From Scilla litardierei (lineage: Eukaryota > Streptophyta > Magnoliopsida > Asparagales > Asparagaceae): a DNA stretch of 64,000 nucleotides. Both the position numbers and the translations under genes were made by a program. Shown piece after piece: positions 54,989-64,000 of this stretch (position 1 is the stretch's first letter; every line of letters starts with the position of its first letter). The notes beneath the pieces are model-generated. The model did not search any database, had not been told where the DNA came from, and saw only the letters and a program-made list of their open reading frames with translations. Location of the stretch: positions 42,951,375 to 43,015,374 of the forward strand of contig CM061142.1 in NCBI GenBank assembly GCA_030789695.1. Direction: 5' to 3'.

Positions 54989-56042
54989 TCTCCCACTCAC
55001 ACTTGAGGGGATTGTAAGAGAACGTCTTTCTCTTAGTTCTTTCATCTATCATACCGAGAAATAGACCGTGCGACCGTCATGCGCGTAGAGTCTGTTGTTG
55101 TGCACTTGTTAGAGATACACAACGACCTCGAAGGTGCAAAGTTGAGTAGTTCAACGCATGCTTTACCATAGATTATTTCTTCACATTTCTTATACTTTAT
55201 ATTCAACAATTGAATCCCATCTGGATTACAATTGGCTGGCCAGCTTTGAATCATTAAAGTCCAAATGCGAATATGAAATCAATCTTCCTCTTCTTGCGAA
55301 CCTTCTGATCTTGACTTGATTCGCTTTTCTAACGTGCCCCGTCGAGCCGAATTATCATAGCACATTAGCAACACGCTAAGATAGCGATCATCTCGTCAAA
55401 TCTAAAGGAACCAATTGGAGTCCTTGAGGGTAAGATTTAAGACACATATGGCCTTTGAGTCTCACATAATAGCAAACACTATTGCTACTAACTCAGTGGT
55501 CGAAATGCATACGTGGTATGAACATGTATTACAACATCACTCCTTTCCCAGGGAGAGTATGTCTTAATGATGTTGTACGGATGAAAGATCAGACACCACA
55601 GTGCCTATCTTTTGAGTCCCCTTACTACCCATGAAATATTCCCGGACTCTCATCCTGCATAAGACAGATAGGATTAAAAAATCCTATGAGATCTCTTTTA
55701 AATATCCTTGTGATACAGATCTCAGATCTTTTGTAAGCATCCATATGATGCAGATCTTTCATTCGACTATCTTGTTTAAGTCACGACTCTAAATCATTCG
55801 TCTAATGATTTTGACTTTAAACTAGTCTCATCTCTATCTTATCCATCTGATAAGATAAGGCGGTTGCTCATGTGAGAGAGCCAACCTTAATCTGTCCGAC
55901 ATACACACAATAATATAGCTGAGACTTAAACACAAATGTATAAAATCATTTGTAAGAAACTTGTATGCAATATATAAAAGAACTTCTTTCTTTTATTAAA
56001 CTTTGATCTTCTATAGACATGGGACATATTACATGATACAGC
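54989..56042 (-). other. Copia B 3' untranslated region
   Basis: About 1 kb between the end of RNase H and the 3' LTR. Repeats CAGATCT-type phrases near 55690-55760; no gene recognised. Confidence 0.6.
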
Positions 56043-56800
56043 TCAGCACCTACGCATTCCCATAGATGATAAGTGTTTGAAGAACACATCTCTGGGGATC
56101 GCCTTAGTAAGGGGATCCGCTATCATCTCATGCGTGGATATGTATCCTATGTCTACTTCCTTCCGTTTGTCATAGTCCTTTGCAAACTTGAATCGAATAT
56201 CAATGTGTTTGGTCTTACAATGAAATTTAGGATCTTTGACATAGGCAATCGAAGCTTGACTATCACTGTATATAGGAACAGTGCTCGAGTCAGGGGCATC
56301 CGTCAGCCTGTCTAAGAATTTCCTAAGCCAAACAGCTTCTTGGACCGCCATGCTGAATGCTACAAATTCGGCTTCCATGGTTGATAGGGCAATGCAGGTT
56401 TGCTTCTTGCTGCTCCAGGATATTGCACCATTCCTGAGCAAGAAAACAAAGCCTGAGGTAGATCTTCGCTCGTCGAGATCACCTGCCCAATCAGCATCGG
56501 TATAGCCTTCGAGTCTCAAGGTATTGCCTTGATAGCATAACGCATAGTCCGCGGTCCCTTTGAGGTACCTTAATATCCTCTTCACCGCTTTCCAGTGTGC
56601 CTGTCCAGGATTGGATTGGTAACGGCTTACCATACCAACAGCATAGCAAATGTCCGGTCTGGTACACATCATGGCATACATCGGACTCCCGACAGCACTG
56701 GAGTATGGAACCTTTTCCATAGCTTTCTTTTCTTTTGGATCTTTGGGACACATTTCCAAACATAGACCCTCGCCTTTGCTTATTGGAGGTAAAACGCACG
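56043..56800 (-). pseudogene. Copia B RNase H
   Basis: Begins at a deletion junction near 56790, then CPKDPKEKKAMEKVPYSSAV, CTRPDICYAV, and the RNase H domain: EGYTDADWAGDLDERRST, ISWSSKKQTCIALSTMEAEF, YSDSQASIAYVKDPKFH and the terminal ADPLTKAIPRDVF. The RNase H residues D, E and D are present and the frame is open to its natural stop. Confidence 0.85.
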
Positions 56801-57075
56801 ACAGGAGAGAAAGTCTCTTCGTAGTCTATTCCTTCCTGTTGCGTGAAACCTTTCGCAACAAGACGAGCTTTATATTTCTCGATGGAGCCATCAGCCTTAT
56901 GCTTGATTTTGAGAACCCATCTGTTCCCAATGGCTCTACGTCCCTTAGGTAAATCAACCAAGTCCCAGACTTGGTTTGTTTTCATGGATTGAAGTTCTTC
57001 TTCCATCGCCGCTATCCATTTATGTTTAGCAGGGCATGTGACGGCCTGTTTGAAAATTTGCAGGTTCGTCATCAT
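56790..57075 (-). pseudogene. Copia B reverse transcriptase, N-terminal remnant
   Basis: WIAAMEEELQSMKTNQVWDL, GNRWVLKIKHKADGSIEKYK and ARLVAKGFTQQEGIDYEETF mark the fingers. After FSPVVRF the sequence jumps directly into the region before RNase H, so roughly 200 residues including the catalytic YVDD box are missing. The join is out of frame. Confidence 0.85.
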
Positions 57076-57850
57076 CTTGTAGTAATGTCATGAATGTTTG
57101 AGGAAATTCATCCTCAAATCTCAGAGGTGTTAGCCTCGTTCGATTACTACATCTTGCTTGAGTTTGATCACTCCCACTTGGAATGACATCACTCCCACTT
57201 GGAATAACATCACTCCCACTCGGAATAGGATTGGTATCGTTCGTATCATCCATTGGTGAAGTTTGAAACGTATTTTCTTCTTCACCAAGGATTCTCCCAC
57301 TCGAACGTTCCGATCCTTCTTGATCCCAAGTCTCAAACAAGGATAAGTCTTGACTTATCTCACCCTGTCTTGGAAACTCGTTTTCCAAGAAGGCAACATT
57401 CCTCGATTTGAATTCTATTAGACCCCCATTGTCCTCTTGACCGACGAAAACATATCCTTTGGAGTTTTCAGCGTATCGGATGAAGATACACTTCCTCCCA
57501 CGTGGCCCGAGTTTGCCATATTTGTGAGAGGATAAATGTGCGTAAGAGGCACAACCCCAAGGTTTTAGAATGCTTAAGTCTGGAGTTCTATTGTTCCACA
57601 ACTCATAAGGAGTAGAACTTACCGACTTCGAGGGTACACGGTTTAAGATGAATGCTGCCGTCAATAATGCATCACCCCAAAAGGTGATGGGCAAATTTGC
57701 CTGAGACATCATTGATCGGACCATTTCCATCAATGTCCTATTTCTTCTTTCCGCAACACCGTTTTGTTGCGGAGTATAAGGCATAGTTATTTGATGAACT
57801 ATGCCTTTTTCATCAGAGTTCCTTAAAACTCGTTGATTGATATTCTCCAC
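57026..57850 (-). pseudogene. Copia B integrase, C-terminal half and linker
   Basis: TPQQNGVAERRNRTLMEM carries the third catalytic residue (E). Then come FWGDALLTAAFILNRVPSKS, the CIFIRYAENSKGYVF segment, and a linker with three 7-residue repeats (IPSGSDV). It is joined to the preceding segment by a frameshift near 57820 and to the reverse transcriptase by another near 57050. Confidence 0.82.
57171..57233 (-). repeat. 21-bp coding repeat
   Basis: Three in-frame 21-bp units encoding IPSGSDV in the integrase-reverse transcriptase linker. Confidence 0.88.
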
Positions 57851-58694
57851 CCCGATCGGTTCGCAAGACCTTTATCTTGCGATCTAGTTGATTTTCCACT
57901 AAACTCATATAGTTTTTGAAGCAAGATAAAGCTTCATGTTTGTGGGAAATCAAATAAATGTGACCGAAACGGGTGAAGTCATCAATGAAGGTGATGAAAT
58001 ATGACTTCCCGCGTCTTGTCTTAACATTCATTGGACCGCAAATGTCCGAATGGATAAGCTGTAATGGAACTTCGGCCCTTGTGCCAGTTCCAAACGGCTT
58101 GCGACAAGTTTTCCCTACAAGACAATGTTCGCAAGTTGACATTTCAACTTTTGAAACATTAGATAACAAGCCACTTTTGGCAAGTCTATCCATTCTAGTT
58201 GGTCCAATGTGACCAAGTCTTGCATGCCAACAAATGATCTCAGAATCGGAATTAGAAGCATTTGTCATATGGAAACTTTCATTAATAGAAGAAGAATCAT
58301 CACACATAGTGTTTAAAACAATCAATCCATTACAAACATTACCCGACCCAACTAAAGAACTATTACAAACAAGGTCAACATTTTGTTTATAGAACCTCCA
58401 TTCATAACCTAAAGACATTAACATGACCACGGATACGATATTCCTTCGAATATCTGGAGCAAAGAGGACATCGTGCAATAATAGAGTCCGGCCGTTGTCG
58501 AGAACTAGCTTGCATGTTCCGACGCCCTTGACTTCAACACGAGTGTTATTGCCGACGTATATCCACTTTGTTCCTTGAGTTATCTTTCGATACTCTACGA
58601 AGAACCTTCTGTCCTTCGCAACGTGGTCTGTGGCCCCTGAATCAATCAACCAAAAAATAGTTAGATTCAGCAAGAAACATGGAACTAGAAACAC
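57813..58694 (-). pseudogene. Copia B protease and integrase N-terminal half
   Basis: IFWLIDSGATDHVAKDR is the aspartic protease motif. CWHARLGHIGPTRMDRL and CEHCLVGKTCRKPFG form the gag-pre-integrase zinc region. LIHSDICGPM (D) and VLRTDRGGEYQS (D) are integrase core residues. It is in another frame from Gag (overlap 58642-58694) and ends early by a frameshift at about 57815. Confidence 0.85.
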
Positions 58695-59595
58695 ATATGT
58701 AACTAGCCCTACAAGTTACCTTATCACTTCCATCCGTACACGTACGGGCGAAGTGACCGTACTTGTTGCACTTAAAGCACTTGATCTTCTTCAAGTTTTT
58801 CTTCTTTGAGTGCACATTCTTTTGCCACTTTTTGTTCTTAGTCTTCTTTGAGGTTTCCGGTTCTTGCTTTCGTTCGTTCATAAACCTTAAGCGTTTATCC
58901 TTCCGCTTCTTTCCTCCATGTGAGGAACTAGCGGTCATGTGCACTTCGGCACTAGGTTTTGCGGCTTGAATCCGCTCTTCCTCGAGTTCGAGGTGTTTGG
59001 AAACATCGCTTAAAGTTTTAATGCACTCATTATGAGTGAGGTGCATTTTCATGTTATCCCAGCTATCTGGGAGTGAACGAATGACTGCTTGGATCTGCTG
59101 TTCGTCAGACAGCGTAAGACCCGCATCCTTCAATTCAGCTATGAGATTCGCCATGTGGCGAAGATGCTTTTTCATAGATTGATCTCGTCGCATTTTGTAC
59201 GAGTCAAATTGAATATTTAAGGAGCGGAGTTTGGTTACCGAAGTTCCACCAAACTTTATTTCTAGCCCAGACCATATGTCTTTGGCTAGGTCGAATTCCC
59301 GAAATAGACGCATTATGTCATTGTCCATTGCGGACAGTAACGTAATACGTGCTATTTTGTTCTTTCGAGTCCAAGTCTCATAAGCTTCTCGGTCCCTCTT
59401 GTGTTGGGCCGTATTGCCCAACTCAGGTTCTTCCATTATGTTTTGGAGTGTTTCAAGCACATCTTGCTCTTCCAAAACATATTGGATTTTTATTGACCAA
59501 AGTTTATAATTGTCGCCGTTGAGCTTTTCACCTTTGTTAAGCTCTGCGACAATGTTCTTAGAAGCGGTAGACATATTCGAATCAAAAAACTGCAA
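58642..59595 (-). CDS. Copia B Gag
   Basis: 317 residues from an ATG close after the leader (MQFFDSNMSTASKNIVAELN; the second Met is also plausible). UBN2-type Gag core about 15-180 (NGDNYKLWSIKIQYVL). A Lys-rich stretch (225-272) precedes one CX2CX4HX4C knuckle, CFKCNKYGHFARTC (about 273-286). The frame is intact to the zinc knuckle and for about 30 further residues, then leaves the protease frame. It would bind element RNA and build the particle. Confidence 0.85.
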   Translation of the reverse strand: MQFFDSNMSTASKNIVAELNKGEKLNGDNYKLWSIKIQYVLEEQDVLETLQNIMEEPELGNTAQHKRDREAYETWTRKNKIARITLLSAMDNDIMRLFREFDLAKDIWSGLEIKFGGTSVTKLRSLNIQFDSYKMRRDQSMKKHLRHMANLIAELKDAGLTLSDEQQIQAVIRSLPDSWDNMKMHLTHNECIKTLSDVSKHLELEEERIQAAKPSAEVHMTASSSHGGKKRKDKRLRFMNERKQEPETSKKTKNKKWQKNVHSKKKNLKKIKCFKCNKYGHFARTCTDGSDKVTCRASYICVSSSMFLAESNYFLVD

Positions 59596-61420
59596 GGAAA
59601 ATGAAAAACACGATCAAAATTCTATGCATAAAGTTTCGATTCTTTAAACACTTGATAAGTTCCTTGGATAAGCTGAAATGTTACTCTAGAATCGAGAAGT
59701 TCACTACGTTCCCAACTACCATCTAGAAGTAACTTTCAAATTATCCCTCTTACTTGTCTCATGTAAAAAGAAATCAGAAATAATACCCGTATGGTACCAG
59801 CAGCGGAAAAATACTTTTGAAAAACATATCTTTCAAAAAGGAATAGGTGAGAGTTTGCGCAAAGAATTTTAGCGCAACAATTGCCAAGCCACGAGACCTG
59901 TTCTACACACCCATGGGTTAGATAACCATGGCCGGATCGTGGTAGGACTTGGAATTCTAAATTGCGCTATCCCGATTAAGGACGGGACATAACCTATTTG
60001 AAAACATCTTTTTCAAAAAATTTGAAATACATTGGCTAATCTCCGTAGAGTAGAGCACAACGTCATAAGTACATTGGCTAATCTCCGTAGAGTAGAGCAC
60101 AATGACATGGCTAATCTCGCATGAAGTAGAGCACTATGGCTAATCTTCAAGGAGTAGAGCCCAAGAAAAAACTTTATAAAATAAGAGCAGACGACTGTCG
60201 TTAGCCCCGTATGGGCTAGTCGGCACATTCAAGTTTGACCAAGGCCTTTTGACACCCCGTATGGGCTAGTCGGCAAGTTCGAGATTGACCAAGACCTTTT
60301 GCCGAATTGTTCGACCAAAACACCCAAATTGGTCGACCAATAATTTGGTCTGCAACTCCTCCCGGCCAGGGCCTCTGCCCTGGCCGAGGCTGGCCAAGGG
60401 CCGGCTAGGGGTGACCTGCGGCAGCCCTGGCAACTGCCAGGGCCGGCCAGGCCACTGGCCTGGCCAGAGGCCGACCTGGCCTCGGCCAGAGGCCGGCCAG
60501 GCCACTGGCTGGCCTTGCCTAGGCCAGAGGCCTGCCAGGCCTCGGCCTGAGGCCGGCCAGGCCTCTCTGGCCTGGCTTGGCCTCGGCCAGAGGCCCCTGG
60601 CCGGGGCCAGGGCCCCTGCCCTGGCCTTGGCCAGGGCGGCCTGGCCCTGGTCGGGGGCCAGGGCGCTGCCTGGCCTCGGCCAGGGCGGCCAGGCCGTGGC
60701 CAGGCCGCGGACAGGGCCTTCTGGCCCTGGCCGTGGCCGGCCAGGGCCGGCCCTGGCCAGGCCGCGGCCAGGGCTCTCTGGCCCTGGCCGTGGCCGGCCA
60801 GGGCCAGCTGGCCCTGGCCCGGCCATGGCTTATTGGCCTTGACCGACCATGGCCCTTTGGCCATGGCCGGTCTCCCCCCTTACATGGGGTGGCCGCATAC
60901 CCCTGCCAGAGGGGGTTGCCGTGGTGGTTATTGGCCGTAGCCAACCCCCTCCGCATGGGGAGGGGGGTGCATGGCCTTCATAGCCCATTTGGACATGGTG
61001 CACATGCACCAAATTTCATCTTCCCCGATGGAAATAACTACCACCTTCTTCTCCGGTGAAGCACCCGTTCGTCGAGGAAGTAGTTTTCCTCCAATGGCCG
61101 TGTGCCAAAAATAACCCTCTTCAAAAATTCGTAAACTACACGCTCCACAAGAAGAGAGCGCCCATTCCCTATGAATGGAGACTCAGCATCCATGAAGAAA
61201 GCGAGTTTGACGATATGAACGGTCGGTTCTTCCCGTCACGGAGAGTTCCTGCCATATCCGTAATGACAGAAGACCCTAACGTGAAAAGAACAACCGCTGC
61301 GTTCTCTCCGTCACGAAGCGTTCCTACCATATCCGTAATGGTAGGATACCCATTCGTGAAAAAGTCAACGACTCGTTCATAGTTTTGACGGGGCGACGGT
61401 TTTGACCGGAGCGAATCTGT
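59596..61420 (-). other. Copia B leader region
   Basis: About 1.8 kb, non-coding. Repeats: four copies of TGGCTAATCTCCGTAGAGTA-type sequence at 60030-60166, two copies of CCCCGTATGGGCTAGTCGGC at 60203-60303, the GGCC array at 60355-60875, and two 74-bp-type copies (CCATATCCGTAATG) at 61230-61370. Confidence 0.65.
60355..60875. repeat. GGCC-rich palindromic array in the copia B leader
   Basis: About 500 bp made almost only of TGGCC, GGCCAGG and GGCCGG words, giving overlapping palindromes and open frames on both strands (Gly/Pro/Ala/Arg-rich). Confidence 0.85.
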
Positions 61421-61435
61421 ATGGCTCTGATACCA
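61421..61435 (-). other. Copia B primer-binding site
   Basis: TGGTATCAGAGC in sense, one base from the 5' LTR; complementary to initiator tRNA-Met, the usual plant copia primer. Confidence 0.88.
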
Positions 61436-61436
61436 A

Positions 61437-62042
61437 TGTAGGATCCTGTCAAAACAGAGTTAGGATCGATAAATGAAGTTGAGACTTACGCTTGCGTATG
61501 CGGCACGGTAGTCACGGAACTTCGCCTTCGGATTCGCCACGACGGATCGAGTCTTCTCACGAACGGAGTAAGGCTACTAAATCCACAATCTAAATCTCTA
61601 CTTTTAGATTAAGAACTTGGATAAAGAGAGAAGAAGGATTTCGGCAGAGCTTCGCTAGAATGAAATGCAAGGCAAGAATACCATGCAAAAGTGTAAGGAA
61701 ATGGCTAATCCTTGGGTCTTATTTATAGCCCCCAAGGTAGTTATTTTAGGAGTAATTGTTCCTTTGGAACAATTTAACTAAGGTGTACCATCATACATGG
61801 CACAGTATAAGCTTAAGTTGTACCATATGCATGGTACAACATAAGCTTAAGATATTACCCCTTTATTAGCCATATGTCGCATGCACTTATGCACATATAA
61901 TGCGACTTTCCCATTAATCTAGAGATCCTCTCCGCAAGGGAACAGATTCCCTTTGCACACGACTTTGTGTGTGCGACGTTCGAGGTCAGTGTTCCCTCGT
62001 ACATCCCCTACAAGGGTGTACAAACGTCATCCATATCCAACA
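61437..62042 (-). repeat. 5' LTR of copia B
   Basis: 606 bp, about 98.5% identical by eye to 54383-54988. Confidence 0.92.
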
Positions 62043-62047
62043 GGTTG

Positions 62048-62545
62048 GGTATTTCAAATTCTACCCTCCTTTGACGACAGTCAATGGTGGCATGAAATGT
62101 CCCTAACCAATCCATCCCAAGAACAGCATCGAAATTTGGCATATCTATCACCATGAAGTCGGTGAAAAGGTCTCGTCCACAAATTACTACGGAACAGTGA
62201 AGGCATCCGCTAGTTATTGGTAGGGAACCGCCAGCGGTTTCAACCTTCCAACGAGAAGTCAGAGATTCAACAGGAACGGCATGTGTTTTGACGAATCAAC
62301 TCGCCAAGAAGCAATGTGTAGCTCCCGAGTCGAATAAAGTGAGGGCGGGTTTACCGGCTACTAAGATGATACCTATGGTTACGAGAATCTTGTCTAAGTT
62401 TATGACGTTTAGATAATAGAACTTAATGCTGAAAAGAATATCTCATACCTGTGATCACTTGGTCTGTAGCTTTGGCCTCTTCCACAGTCATGGTATACGC
62501 TTGGCGCCTTGGAGGTGGCGCCTGTGGTCGAGCTTACTGGAATGC
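62048..62545 (-). pseudogene. Chromovirus protease, cut by copia B
   Basis: The frame reads PALTLFDSGATHCFLAS (catalytic DSGAT near 62325-62340), then a TGA near 62295, then VLGMDWLGTFHATIDC near 62075-62120, the typical end of the gypsy protease. Copia B splits it from the reverse transcriptase at 62047. Confidence 0.75.
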
Positions 62546-63600
62546 TTACTGCTGAGGCGGGAGTGGTTGTCGTTGCTGAGCAGGTGGTGGTGGTCGCTGT
62601 GGAGCATTACTGGCAGGGGCATTAGCTGGAGCAGGGTTGGGAGGTTGAGGCCTCCTTGGGCAGTTCCTTGCGGCATGGTCCTTTGACCCGCAGATCAGGC
62701 AAAGGTTCAGATATAGTCGGCATTCGGTCCGAAAGTGTCCTGGTTTCCCACAGTGATGACACACCGGACGTGGTGGTGGGGCCTGTCTCTTGAATTGGGT
62801 CTGCTGGGTAGGCCTGTACACCTGGTTGGATGGAGGTCGTCGACTGGATCCAGCATCAGGGGTCGGAGGTGGTGGTCTTCTGGGAGGGGCAGCCATCTCA
62901 CGCCTTCCTTCTCTTTCAATGAACTCATGTTCACGAGCTGCAGCCAGAACCTCAATATGTGTGCAGAGTTGGCGTCGACAAAGTTTCGACGGATCTCTAT
63001 GTTTAGCCCTTGCTTGAAGCGTTGAGCTCGGGTCAGAGGGGTGGCAATCATCCCGGAAGCAAAACGGCTAAGCAGTGTAAATTGGGCATCATACTGTTCC
63101 ATTGTCATGGAACCTTGCTTCAGTCCAACGAACTGAGCTTGCAGTTCCATCTGAGCTTCGGGTGAGAAGTACTGGGTGTTGAAGTGTTCATTGAACGTTG
63201 CCCAATCGATTGGTCGTTGCAGACGGGCTTCAGCAGAGTTCCATCAGATTCTGGCTCCATCAGTTAATTGGGACTTGGCAGTGTCCACCCAAGCATGTTC
63301 CCCGATCTGAGCAGCTCTCAGATTATCTTCAGTGCTTTGCAGCCATTCTTCGGCCTTCAGAGGGCCATCGATGCCATTCCAGGTCTTTGTTCGAAGTGAC
63401 CGGAATTGTTGAATGCCTCCTCCAGGCTTCTGTTCTCCTCGGATAGCTTGAACCATCTCTCGTAATGCGAGATCTGAAATTTGATGCACAGTGGGAGGTG
63501 GTCCGTTGTTGGTCTGGTTTCTAGCTCCAGATAGGTCAGCTCCGTTGGGACTCTCAGAGGTGTTTCCGTCCATCGTTTTGAATGTCACACCTGCATACAT
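62546..63600 (-). pseudogene. Chromovirus Gag
   Basis: 63244-63600 is the N-terminal part (ISDLALREMVQAIR; EEWLQSTEDNLRAAQ) and ends at a TGA where a Trp is expected. 62707-63240 continues with PIDWATFNEHFN and FVGLKQGSMTMEQYDAQF, the gypsy Gag core. After a frame change (between about 62900 and 62960), 62546-62896 has two zinc knuckles, CHHCGKPGHFRTEC and CLICGSKDHAARNC, and a Pro/Gln-rich end. Confidence 0.82.
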
Positions 63601-63700
63601 AGAAAGATGTCAGCTTAGTCGAGTATCGTATACGGTACATCCCGATTTTACTATATTGTTCACGAGGTATTTTGCACGGACCTGCATGGGCCACCAAACT
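63601..63700 (-). other. Chromovirus leader and primer-site region
   Basis: Directly inside the 5' LTR, AGTTTGGTGGCCCATGCAGG in sense (63700-63681). The core is identical to the primer-site region of the coding-free element. Confidence 0.65.
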
Positions 63701-64000
63701 TGTAACGACCCGCTCTCGGGGGCCCGTTACTTATTTGATATTTGCGCAGGTCCTGCAGTTTACCAGTGAAAACAAAATAGCCACAATCCAGAGATGTACC
63801 AATACTCAAACCAGCGTACATTATTACAGTCCAAATTAAAGTACAACATCAAACAACACTCTCTCACCAAATACGTAACGGAAATACAGAAAGGAAATAC
63901 ATAACATAGCACACTCACACTAACACACACAGCTAAAACTCTGCAGTCTCCGGGTCGTACTCTGGCTCTGTAAACTCAGGGGCAATTTTTTCAACCTGGT
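63701..64000 (-). repeat. Chromovirus 5' LTR, partial
   Basis: Starts TGTAACGACCCG on the plus strand and continues past the edge. It carries the uninterrupted version of the site (about 63755-63770) where the solo LTR sits in the other copy. Confidence 0.9.

Larger units (their letters stand above)
54383..62042 (-). mobile_element. Copia element nested in the chromovirus protease (copia B)
   Basis: 7.7 kb, minus strand, LTRs of 606 bp (sense TGTTGGATATGG...GGATCCTACA), exact duplication ggttg (54378-54382 and 62043-62047), initiator-Met primer site and a polypurine tract. About nine LTR differences by eye (1.5%). The domain order is copia. Frameshifts and a deletion of most of the reverse transcriptase make it non-autonomous. 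Confidence 0.9.
45470..64000 (-). mobile_element. Chromovirus (Del/Tekay-like gypsy), 5' end beyond the window
   Basis: A minus-strand element whose LTR starts TGTAACGACTCG and ends GGGTCGTTACA in sense. The 3' LTR is at 45470-51139; the 5' LTR starts at 63701 and is cut by the edge. Gag, protease, reverse transcriptase, RNase H, integrase and chromodomain are present with many stops. It carries a solo LTR and a copia element. The 300 bp of LTR that can be compared differ at about 11 sites (about 4%). Confidence 0.88.

Noticed and set aside
60229..61059. Frames of 145-211 residues across the GGCC array
   Set aside because: Open on both strands because of the self-complementary GGCC words; no domain and leader position.
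1..64000. Host protein-coding genes, tRNAs or rRNA
   Set aside because: Every frame with recognisable domains belongs to a mobile element; the only tRNA-like matches are primer-binding sites.

Overview
This window is heterochromatin-like DNA from a flowering plant with a large, repeat-rich genome. The evidence is the element set: Ty1/copia elements of Sirevirus and short-LTR type, Athila-type and chromodomain-bearing Ty3/gypsy elements, an L1-type LINE, a Mutator-like transposon, MITE-like hairpins, and a primer-binding site matching plant tRNA-Asp. I recognise no host gene, rRNA, tRNA or CRISPR array. The species cannot be named from the sequence.

Layout. 1-1097 is the 3' part of a Sirevirus-type LTR. 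1136-7614 is a gag-only Sirevirus-like element with TSD gtttt. 7620-9897 holds a hairpin, a 110-bp copia LTR with leader, and a foldback MITE. 9898-13250 is a decayed Mutator-like element (minus strand) whose two ends share a palindrome. 13291-13804 is a MITE-like inverted repeat between two TA arrays. 13969-20782 is a decayed short-LTR copia element (minus strand). From about 21470 an L1-type LINE (plus strand) runs to 45469. It is split by a 19-kb insertion, 23897-43243 (TSD tgtgg). That insertion is a coding-free LTR retrotransposon, itself split by an Athila-like element at 26148-36190 (TSD ggtgt). From 45470 the LINE reverse transcriptase is cut by a chromovirus (Del/Tekay-like, minus strand) that runs off the right edge. 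The chromovirus carries a solo Sirevirus LTR in its own LTR (45535-47726, TSD tacca) and a copia element in its protease (54383-62042, TSD ggttg).

Insertion order is readable from the nesting, from matching TSDs and from LTR divergence counted by eye. The chromovirus is older (about 4% over the 300 bp visible); the copia, Athila, coding-free and Sirevirus-like elements are all near 1-1.6%. Pre-insertion empty sites for the Athila element and for the solo LTR survive in this same window as the partner LTRs of their hosts.

The most notable signal is regulatory. Three LTR families (two Sirevirus-type, one Athila-type) each carry about ten to twenty copies of a different short palindrome just upstream of a TATA box. 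The Athila-like element repeats that architecture internally, palindromes plus TATA, ahead of a separate env-position ORF, which suggests an internal promoter. A second signal is a stem-loop with an AGGA loop just upstream of the polypurine tract in three gypsy-type elements; one stem base pair is exchanged as a pair between two of them. The coding-free element shares primer-site and polypurine-tract sequences with the chromovirus, so the chromovirus is its likely source of enzymes.
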